Position numbers and translations under genes: made by a program. A model generated the notes under the pieces. The model was not told the origin of the DNA. It saw only the letters and a program-made list of their open reading frames with translations, and ran no database searches. A stretch of DNA of 64,000 bases from Tahibacter harae (GTDB lineage Bacteria > Pseudomonadota > Gammaproteobacteria > Xanthomonadales > Rhodanobacteraceae), in contig NZ_JANFQO010000005.1 in assembly GCF_024437735.1 (NCBI RefSeq), forward strand, positions 124,001 to 188,000. The letters run 5' to 3'. Below, piece by piece: positions 7,509 through 13,543 of this stretch; within the stretch, counting starts at the first letter, position 1, and every line of letters begins with the position of its first letter.

Positions 7509-7684
7509 ACCGCCCCCCGCGGTAGCTTTGGTGGTGCAATGTATACCACGCGGCCGTCCAGGCTGCGCGCCGTCCAGTAGCACTGTTTCCTGCGTGATCT
7601 TCCCCTGATCCCTTCCCCCGCCACTCTGGCGGAGGGGTTCGGCCGTGCCGCGGCAGAGCTTGTGCACCCTCCCCCGAGGAATGC

Positions 7685-7774
7685 ATGGTCATCACCTGCC
7701 CGCATTGCGGCGTCATTTTCACCAGGGCGGCCATTCAGCAGCTGCTGCAGCGTCAGGCGGAAACCGTCCGTTAG
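7685..7774 (+). CDS. Possible 29-residue zinc-ribbon mini-protein
   Basis: ATG 7685 to TAG 7774 encodes MVITCPHCGVIFTRAAIQQ followed by LLQRQAETVR. A CPHC knuckle followed by a short helix is a sensible half zinc ribbon, and GAGGA lies four bases before the ATG. It sits just upstream of the frameshifted HGG copy. The frame is very short, so chance cannot be excluded. Confidence 0.35.
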   Translation: MVITCPHCGVIFTRAAIQQLLQRQAETVR

Positions 7775-7839
7775 GTCAATGTCCGTTTGGCGGACCAACC
7801 AATGCGCCCCTCACGCGCAAATGACTTCGGGAGGCGCAT

Positions 7840-8021
7840 ATGCGAAGACCAGCCAGCCGAGTTCCTTGCGGAGCGCGTACGCAGCTAGGAACGCCCTGCC
7901 AGGGGGAAAGATCCCGGGCCGGAAACGCTGTAAATGGCATGAGGGTTTAAGTACCGGCCCAAAAACCGCCCGGGGGGGGCGATCGGCCCTGCTCAACTTG
8001 ATCCAGTTTAGGGAAGCGTAA
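7840..8021 (+). pseudogene. HGG-motif gene, frameshifted second copy
   Basis: Begins ATG 7840 after GGGAGG and reads CGARTQLGTPCQG like the intact copy at 5265. It then loses one base near 7897-7902, after which the other frame gives GGKIPGRKRCKWHEGLSTGP and ends at LIQFREA. HGG has become HEG. Without the frameshift the product would be about 60 residues. A G8 run at 7972-7979 lies within it, so a sequencing error elsewhere in the gene is conceivable, but the deletion point itself is not in a long run. Confidence 0.7.
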
Positions 8022-8025
8022 CCGG

Positions 8026-8268
8026 ATGCGCTCGGAAGTCCTCGAATGGTTGCGGCCGGCTAGTCGCACTTGCCGCGGAGCTATTGTTGCTAATTTGGAA
8101 ACAAATGCCCTCTTGTGGCGGCATTGTTTTCGTTCTCTGATCATGCTACGCAAGCGCGTGCTGAGTACAGAGTCCCTACGGTTAAGGGCACTTGCACGGA
8201 TTCTCGGCCGCTGTAGGCGGCGCGGTGTCCGCAAACTTATCCAGTTTTGGGATACGCTATATCAATGA
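8026..8268 (+). CDS. Possible small basic protein (80 aa)
   Basis: ATG 8026, four bases after the broken HGG copy, to TGA 8268, which overlaps the ATG of the next gene (ATGA at 8265-8268). The translation is Arg/Leu-rich (MLRKRVLSTESLRLRALA, then RRGVRKLIQFWDTL) and matches no family I know. The overlap with a better supported gene is the main argument for it; the composition could be that of a chance frame. Confidence 0.3.
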   Translation: MRSEVLEWLRPASRTCRGAIVANLETNALLWRHCFRSLIMLRKRVLSTESLRLRALARILGRCRRRGVRKLIQFWDTLYQ

Positions 8269-8627
8269 GCTCATTCCCTAGCCATTATCCCAACACTTGC
8301 CCACCATCGACTGCAGCTGACGGTGGAGGGACGGTTTTCAGGATCTTACACACCGAGAATGTTGCCGCGACGGATTTCGTGAGCCACTTTGATTTGGGAA
8401 CTGCGAAGACCGCAAATGAATGCAACCGGCGTGGATTGTCAGTTTACAGCTCAATTGAAGGAGCTCGGCATCGAATGGCTTTGAGCCCTCATTTGGGAAA
8501 GTTTGTTGCGCGGGCCACGCTAGATGTGAGTTCGGGCAAGATAACCGCACCCAACAACGCGGGGCACCAGACTTGGTGGGTGTATAGCGGTTTCGATCCG
8601 GTTCCACTGTTTTCGGTCGTGTCGTGA
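8265..8627 (+). CDS. Uncharacterised protein, first gene of a coupled pair (120 aa)
   Basis: ATG 8265 encodes a compact protein with FRILHTENVAATDFVSHFD, NRRGLSVYSSIEGARHRM, LGKFVARATLDVSSGK and GHQTWWVYSGFDPVPLF. I recognise this order (F-R, then G-L-S-V-Y, then L-G-x-x-V-A, then G-H-x-T-W-W) from a widespread family of about 120-150 residues found in many bacteria without assigned function. The stop overlaps the GTG of the next gene (GTGA 8624-8627), so the two are probably translated together. It may be a partner or inhibitor of the larger protein; that is inference. Confidence 0.7.
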   Translation: MSSFPSHYPNTCPPSTAADGGGTVFRILHTENVAATDFVSHFDLGTAKTANECNRRGLSVYSSIEGARHRMALSPHLGKFVARATLDVSSGKITAPNNAGHQTWWVYSGFDPVPLFSVVS

Positions 8628-9751
8628 ACCTCGATATTTTCAAACGTCCGCGCATTCCCGCAGGTATTCTGCCGGATCGGTTGACTATACGACATGTCCT
8701 ATACGAAGCAGAGGCGCCTATCATTTTCTCCACCGAGACGGAGCAAGGTCAGCTTCTGCTCGCGCTTGTGGTTTTTGAGGATCGAGATTCGACGCTCACG
8801 CTCTTATCTCCCACAACTCACGGGATCCTCAGTTCGCTAGAGCTCGGCAATGTGTACGTACGCGACGCTTTGACCGCATCGTGGCTGATGTTGCATCGAG
8901 AATCTTCAGATGGCGGAGCCTGGCCGGTTTCGGTCAGCGATGTGGAGCAATACCTACCGATCTCGGGCACACCACTTCGCCATGACATGGTTCCTGTTCT
9001 GAGTACAAGAGCCGTTGGGACGAACGTGATACCCGGGCAAATGCCTGCTAGCGTCGTCGCATTCGTTGCTGACGCTACGCGCCGCGCGGTAAAGGCCGTA
9101 CTCGATTACCAGCTGGCAATGCCAACCGGCGGACGTCCGACCGAAGGTCACAGGTCGCGATACGATTTGCCGGTCCGATCATTTCAATTCGCTAGTTTTG
9201 AAGTCAGCTTCGGCGCTCCCGTCGGCGATGGGTTAAGCGACGGGGATGTGAGGCTTGCGATAGCAAAGCTTGAGAGTGGGTTGCTTTGGGCGAGCGAGGG
9301 CGACGGAGACTTTAAGTCAGGCGACAATTCAGAGCGAGAGGCCGTATTGCGAGCCGTCTTGCTGTTGACCCCCCCGGCCGGCGGTGCAATCGACGAGGTG
9401 CAGGTTTCGGGTGCTTGGATGTCGAACCGTCGCTTTGTCCTTGATCGAAACTCGGGGCGCCGGGTTCGTCGAGAACTCAAGTCTGTGGATTCAGAACAAG
9501 TTGTGAGATACGTCGGTCGCGTAGGCGAAGTCGATAGAGACAATCTGACCTTCATACTTCGCGAAACGGAGAATGCTACTGACTTGAAAGCTACGTTCGA
9601 CGAAGAGTTGCTAGATGAAATGCTGGAACTGTTAACTGAAGGCGTTCGCATCGCGGTGACCGGCACTGAACGCAACGGCCGTGTGCTTATATCTGCTGTT
9701 TCGCGATTGCAAAGCGCTGTCGCTCAAGAATCGGATGGCTCAACGCGGTGA
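8624..9751 (+). CDS. Uncharacterised protein, second gene of a coupled pair, DUF6575-like (375 aa)
   Basis: Begins at GTG 8624 inside the stop of the preceding gene. The N-terminal 90 residues (LYEAEAPIIFSTETEQG, ALVVFEDRDSTLTLLSP, LELGNVYVRDALTASW) resemble the beta-rich DUF6575 domain, from memory. The rest is mixed alpha/beta: RRAVKAVLDYQLA, SFQFASFEVSFGAP, then a segment with YVGRVGEVDRDNLTFILRE and IAVTGTERNGRVLISAV that looks like an SH3/OB-like barrel. No catalytic motif, signal peptide or membrane segment is apparent. Low-GC codon use marks it as island cargo. Function unknown; the pair is a candidate defence or toxin-antitoxin-like unit. Confidence 0.7.
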   Translation: MNLDIFKRPRIPAGILPDRLTIRHVLYEAEAPIIFSTETEQGQLLLALVVFEDRDSTLTLLSPTTHGILSSLELGNVYVRDALTASWLMLHRESSDGGAWPVSVSDVEQYLPISGTPLRHDMVPVLSTRAVGTNVIPGQMPASVVAFVADATRRAVKAVLDYQLAMPTGGRPTEGHRSRYDLPVRSFQFASFEVSFGAPVGDGLSDGDVRLAIAKLESGLLWASEGDGDFKSGDNSEREAVLRAVLLLTPPAGGAIDEVQVSGAWMSNRRFVLDRNSGRRVRRELKSVDSEQVVRYVGRVGEVDRDNLTFILRETENATDLKATFDEELLDEMLELLTEGVRIAVTGTERNGRVLISAVSRLQSAVAQESDGSTR

Positions 9752-9793
9752 TGTTCAGTATAGCGCTGGCATTGAAGACTCTCTCGTCAAAGA

Positions 9794-10201
9794 ATGTACT
9801 TGCTTAGCCAAGGCAAGCCGGAGCTTGTATGGACGGCTTGCGAGTTGAAAACGAAGCGGGAGTGTCATTGTAGCTGTGCGGATTTTCTGTACATGCCGTC
9901 AGCTACGCCAGCCGTGCAAGCAGGAAATGGAATTCGACCCGTAGGGAATGGAGGACGTGATTGCTGCCCGCATCTGGTCGCACTGGAGGGGTGGGATGGC
10001 GAGGTGTTGGATTCGTTCGCACTCTTCACTGACGAGCCTCCGCTGGAGGTGGCCGCGGCAGGTCACAACAGGCGCATTGTTCCGATCCGATGTGCGAACC
10101 TAGACACGTGGCTGAATCCGCAGCCCGACAACTACGCAGCGACGCAAGCCGTCCTTGAGGATTGCGAGTGGTCGTACTACCAGCTTCGGCTCGCTGCGTG
10201 A
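9794..10201 (+). pseudogene. Decayed SRAP (YedK/HMCES-like) peptidase gene
   Basis: The C-terminal half, VLDSFALFTDEPPLEVAAAG, then HNRRIVPI, then LDTWLNPQPDN, matches the SOS-response-associated peptidase family, including the conserved His region. Just upstream another frame reads IAARIWSHWRG, like the family's AGLWxHW block, so a frameshift lies near 9990. The N-terminal MCGR segment with the catalytic Cys2 that crosslinks abasic sites is missing. An intact YedK/HMCES is about 190-230 residues. The open frame of 135 residues might still be translated, but it cannot act as a normal SRAP enzyme. Confidence 0.5.
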
Positions 10202-10219
10202 TTGAGTGACAGTCGGCGA

Positions 10220-10705
10220 TTACTCAGTCGATTTGGCGCTGTCGACGTGGGGGCGCTGGCTCGTGGATGACGCTGGGAAGAATCCGCGCCAAACCCAGGT
10301 CGCGAGGAAGCGGACGACAAAGATTAGCCAAAGGATGGTCCCGAACACGGCGGCTACGTCAGACGAGTCCCTTTCGTCTACCAAGACGGCGCCAATAGCG
10401 AAAACTACGAGAGCCCCGAGTAGTATCGCGTACAGGCGCGCGTACCCGCTGGGAGGCGCTTTGATTGCACGGCGGTAGCTGCATTGCAGGACTATGCAAA
10501 CGAGCGCGGTTGCGAATACGGAGCGATACAACACGCTCATGTCGTTGTAAGACGACATGCCGGCGAGGGCAAGCGCGCCAACCATGCCTATCGCATGTGG
10601 AATGAGTGGGGTGCGGCTGTTTCTTCCGACAAGCACCGCCAGAAGCGCGCCGGCCAAGCAAACGGCGAAACAGCCGAGAATCTCGCCAACGATCACCGGG
10701 CCCAT
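10220..10705 (-). CDS. Hypothetical multi-pass membrane protein (161 aa)
   Basis: Five hydrophobic segments at about residues 4-27, 35-53, 63-77, 90-108 and 117-139, followed by a short polar C-terminus. No signal peptide cleavage site or recognised family. ATG 10705 follows GGGAG by six bases. It converges with the SRAP remnant and is divergent from the XRE gene at 10807, with which it may share a control region (10706-10806). It could be an island cargo or partner gene; role unknown. Confidence 0.65.
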   Translation of the reverse strand: MGPVIVGEILGCFAVCLAGALLAVLVGRNSRTPLIPHAIGMVGALALAGMSSYNDMSVLYRSVFATALVCIVLQCSYRRAIKAPPSGYARLYAILLGALVVFAIGAVLVDERDSSDVAAVFGTILWLIFVVRFLATWVWRGFFPASSTSQRPHVDSAKSTE

Positions 10706-10806
10706 AAGTCTCCCTTTTGAACTCGCGGCAAGACTCTAGCTTCGGACGATGTGATTGTCACTCATAGAGCGTCGAACGATAGTGGCCCCCTTCCTAGCAT
10801 CGGCCG

Positions 10807-11019
10807 ATGCAGGAAGACCCTCGAAAACTGTTCGGGCGAAGGCTGGCTTCGCTTCGAAAAGAGCGAGGCTGGTCTCAAGAGCGCCTTGCGCTGGAAAGCG
10901 GTATCGCGCGAAGCTATCTCGGCGGCATTGAGCGCGGGCAGCGCAACGTTGCCTTGCTGAACATCTGCAAGATTGCGGACACCCTAGAAGTTGACCCCGC
11001 AGAGCTGTTCCGCTTCTAG
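10807..11019 (+). CDS. XRE-family transcriptional regulator (70 aa)
   Basis: A minimal Cro/C1 helix-turn-helix: LFGRRLASLRKERGWSQERL, ALESGIARSYLGGIERGQRN, then NICKIADTLEVDPAEL. The whole protein is the HTH domain, as in many phage and restriction-modification control proteins. It is the last intact gene before the right end of the island and likely represses an island or divergent promoter. No methylase or endonuclease is adjacent, so a C-protein role is not supported. Confidence 0.88.
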   Translation: MQEDPRKLFGRRLASLRKERGWSQERLALESGIARSYLGGIERGQRNVALLNICKIADTLEVDPAELFRF

Positions 11020-11052
11020 CGGCCGGTCTTCCGCTACCCAGGCGAGTCGTTT

Positions 11053-11075
11053 TGGGGGCAGCTTTGGGGGCAACT
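11053..11075 (+). repeat. Right-end copy of the 23-base presumed integrase arm site
   Basis: Identical over 23 bases to 2174-2196: two GGGGGCA half-sites separated by GCTTT, ending in CAACT. It lies 40 bases inside the decayed tRNA-Lys end, as an arm site would lie relative to the crossover core. Confidence 0.7.
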
Positions 11076-11115
11076 TTACTGGGGCATGTCAGAAATATTC
11101 TTATAGAACAGATAG

Positions 11116-11147
11116 TTGGTGCGTTGATTCGGTAGCATCACGGCCAC
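11116..11147 (+). repeat. Degenerate copy of the tRNA-Lys 3' end (attR)
   Basis: TTGGTGCGTTGATTCGG followed by TAGCATCACGGCCAC aligns with the T-arm and acceptor end of tRNA-Lys (TTGGTCGATGGTTCGAG, then TCCATCACGGCCCAC), with several substitutions and one missing C. It marks the right attachment site, or the remnant tRNA end of an older insertion. Confidence 0.7.
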
Positions 11148-11295
11148 GAAGTAGTCCGGCGAAGTTCGCCAGCATCCGCCAAGCCCCTTGGAAACCGCGC
11201 CACAACAGCGTTTTGCGTTCGTTGGTGTCCGATCCTGTCCGTTGACAGTCGCAAAACTGGGGGCATCTCAGCTTCCCCGAAGGCCGATGCTCCCA
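11148..11295 (+). mobile_element. Remnant of the left end of a second related island
   Basis: Resembles the sequence between tRNA-Lys and the active integrase. AGTCCGGCGAAGTTCGCC echoes AGTCCGGCAACGTCCGCC after the tRNA, and GTCCGATCCTGTCCGTTGAC at 11227-11246 echoes 2141-2160. It is followed by a broken integrase start. A second element therefore once occupied the same target in tandem. Confidence 0.7.
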
Positions 11296-11459
11296 ATGGC
11301 ACTGACCGATACTGCGATCGAGCCACGAAGCCCGGCGATAAGCTCTTCCGCCTCTTCGACGGTGGTGGCCTGTACCTCGAAGTCGCCCCGAGTGGCGGCA
11401 AGCTCTGGCGCCTCAAGTATCGCCGCTTAGGCCGGTAGAAGCTTCTCGCCATCGGGGTC
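11296..11459 (+). pseudogene. Integrase N-terminal fragment
   Basis: Starts MALTDTAI in one frame, loses bases near 11320, then reads KPGDKLFRLFDGGGLYLEV and APSGGKLWRLKYRRLG in another. An in-frame TAG follows, then KLLAIGV. This is the DUF4102 domain of an integrase like the one at 2225 but higher in GC. Everything after about 55 residues is gone. It is a dead relic of a second element. Confidence 0.85.
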
Positions 11460-11483
11460 AACACTGCGCCTGGATCTGAGCAA

Positions 11484-11501
11484 ACCGGCAACGTTGCCGG
11501 T
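11484..11501. other. Perfect 18-base palindrome ACCGGCAACGTTGCCGGT
   Basis: A loop-free perfect palindrome between the integrase relic and the chrA stop codon. Its symmetry suits a dimeric protein site better than a hairpin terminator. Function unknown. Confidence 0.5.
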
Positions 11502-11558
11502 CTGCTACCTGGCTTGCGCAGCGATACAACCTGCGACCCGAACGAAGGGCCTGCTGCG

Positions 11559-12764
11559 TCAGACGGCTCCGAAGACATTCGGAAGATTCGCAGCAGCAAC
11601 GCAAAGCGCCACCACCAGCCAGCTCGGCGCATTTCCCGCAAGCAGCAGCGCGAGTCCCAGTGTGGCGATCAGGGCGTCCACCGGAGTGTGAATGGCACTG
11701 GTCATCACCGGATCGTAGAAGGCCGCAGCCAGCAGACCGACTACAGCAGCGTTGATGCCGCACAGAGCTGCGCGCGCGCCGACGGATCGGCGCAGACGGT
11801 CCCAAAACGGCAAGGCACCTATCAGCAGCAGAAAGGACGGCAGGAACAGGCCCAGCAACGCAATGAGCGCTCCCGTCCAGCCATTCGGCGCCGGTGTCAT
11901 CGAGTAGCCGAGGAACGCGGCAAAAGTGAACAACGGCCCCGGGATCGCCTGGGCAATGCCGTAGCCGGCCAGAAACGTATCGGCATCCAGCCAGCCGCGG
12001 CCGACCGTTTGGGCGTCAAGCAGCGGCAGCACCACATGTCCGCCCCCGAAAACCAGCGCGCCGCTGCGATAGAACCCGTCGAAAACGGCGACGCCGTGGC
12101 TGCCGCTCCAGGCGGCGAGGGGCGACAAACCTGCCAGGCCCAGCATAAAGAGACCCAGCGCACCTAGCGCCCAGCGTCGTCGATACGGAGCCCGCTCATG
12201 CATGGCTTCGCCCGCCGTTGTTCCATCCAGCAGGCGCCAGCCGAGCAAGCCTCCGGCCGCGATCGCGCCGAGCTGCGCCCAGGCGGACGGATAAACAATG
12301 CAGATACACGCTGCGCCTGCGGCAATCGCGAAGCGCAACCCGTCGATGCAGAGTTGCCGGCCCATCGACCACACGGCATGGGCGACGATGGCCACCGCAG
12401 CCAGCTTGAGGCCATGCAGCCACGGCGCATGCGCCAGACCGCTCAGACGGGCTACGCCATAGGCGGCCGCGATCATCAGAAGCGCGGAAGGAAGGGTGAA
12501 ACCCAACCACGCGGCCAGCGCGCCGGGAATACCGGCACGGCGTAGGCCCAAGGCCATTCCGACCTGACTGCTCGATGGGCCAGGCAGGAACTGACACAGC
12601 GCGACCAGTTCGGCATACGCCTGCTCGCTCAGCCAACGCCGCCGTTCCACGAACTCGCGCCTGAAGTAGGCCAGGTGGGCAATCGGTCCGCCGAAAGACG
12701 TCAGGCCTAGCATCAGGAAAGCTGGAAATACCTCCTTTGCAGCGAGTGCCCAGCGCCGTTGCAT
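11559..12764 (-). CDS. chrA: Chromate transporter, bidomain
   Basis: Inner-membrane efflux protein of the CHR superfamily, which exports chromate. The N-half has the family block GLTSFGGPIAHLAYFRREFV and the CQFLPGPSSSQVG signature near residues 57-69. The C-half repeats the layout, with GALVFGGGHVVLPLLDAQTV and the second PGPLFTFAAFLGY. The 401 residues and about ten hydrophobic segments fit the long (two-domain) form. No chrB or chrF regulator is adjacent. GC is chromosomal, although it lies beside the island scar. Substrate is inferred from family. Confidence 0.93.
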   Translation of the reverse strand: MQRRWALAAKEVFPAFLMLGLTSFGGPIAHLAYFRREFVERRRWLSEQAYAELVALCQFLPGPSSSQVGMALGLRRAGIPGALAAWLGFTLPSALLMIAAAYGVARLSGLAHAPWLHGLKLAAVAIVAHAVWSMGRQLCIDGLRFAIAAGAACICIVYPSAWAQLGAIAAGGLLGWRLLDGTTAGEAMHERAPYRRRWALGALGLFMLGLAGLSPLAAWSGSHGVAVFDGFYRSGALVFGGGHVVLPLLDAQTVGRGWLDADTFLAGYGIAQAIPGPLFTFAAFLGYSMTPAPNGWTGALIALLGLFLPSFLLLIGALPFWDRLRRSVGARAALCGINAAVVGLLAAAFYDPVMTSAIHTPVDALIATLGLALLLAGNAPSWLVVALCVAAANLPNVFGAV

Positions 12765-13543
12765 GCTTACCTTTACTTTGGCCGTGTCAGGCGGCTACCG
12801 GGCTGTAGCCGGCCGCAGCCTCGAGAATGCAAGAAATGAATGGCGGCTGCACGAGATTTTCCTGGATGAGGCGGGCAGATTCCAGGGCGAACCGGCGCGG
12901 ACGCCAGGGTTTCCGGGATCGTTATTTCCATAGGGTTCGAGGATTTGCGCCCGAGTCTGTGGTTCCGTTTCCGCGTCGGCGGCGCCAGGCGCCGGCAGCC
13001 TTCGCTCCGCCAGTCTGGCGCGGCTATTGCGGGAACAAACCGGCGCTCAGCGAGGCCGGCGCAGAGCTGATGGCAGTCTGACGTCATTGGCCCTTGGCCC
13101 GCACGCCTCTGAAGCAGTTCCTCGTATGAACCCCAGCAACTGGTTGCGGAGTTGCGGATGCGGGTGCAAAACGCGGCGCTCAGGCAGGAATACCCCGATC
13201 ATGTATTCCGCCCGGAACCACGGAACATTGCGGCGATCCCGCGGCCGCAAGCTAGAATCCGCCCGCGAAGCAGGCCGCGTTCCATTGCGCCGGAGCTTAG
13301 CTGGCATGCCGCATGCCGGACCTAATGCTCGCGCAGGGCCGTTTTCGCGGGAGCCGGACGGCAGTGTGTGGAAGCTTTTGCGGGACTCGCCGGCCGGCGG
13401 CTGCAGCCATTGTGCGCGGCGGCGTGGAACTGGGGCGCCTGTGCTGTCCATCCGGCGAGTTCCTCGGCTGGTTTCGCCGCTGCGGCGACACCAGCGCGTA
13501 TGCTCGCGCCTGCCGCACTGGGCCAACTTGCCGGAGATCCCGC
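12765..13543. other. Gene-free stretch between chrA and the CadC-like regulator
   Basis: About 780 bases. Several frames are open on both strands (for example 13027-13557) but they are Arg/Pro/Gly-rich, mutually overlapping and lack ribosome binding sites. The stretch must hold the chrA promoter, and it contains the 35-base element at 13244-13278. Nothing else recognised. Confidence 0.6.
13244..13278 (+). repeat. 35-base element with GCTAGAATCCGCC core, copy 1
   Basis: Matches 18870-18904 at 31 of 35 positions. The TAGAAT inside resembles a -10 hexamer, so it may be a promoter with a conserved start region. It lies 266 bases before the regulator gene. Confidence 0.5.

Larger units (their letters stand above)
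2046..11147 (+). mobile_element. Integrative genomic island in tRNA-Lys
   Basis: The island runs from the 3' end of tRNA-Lys (CATCACGGCC at 2046-2055) to a matching CATCACGGCC at 11136-11145. The integrase gene is next to the tRNA and points inwards. The interior has clearly lower GC and different codon use from the flanks, mostly unknown genes, AlpA- and XRE-type regulators, and matching 23-base presumed integrase arm sites near both ends (2174-2196 and 11053-11075). No transfer or phage structural genes were seen, so it resembles a P4-like satellite or non-self-transmissible island. The boundaries are inferred from the repeats. Confidence 0.85.
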
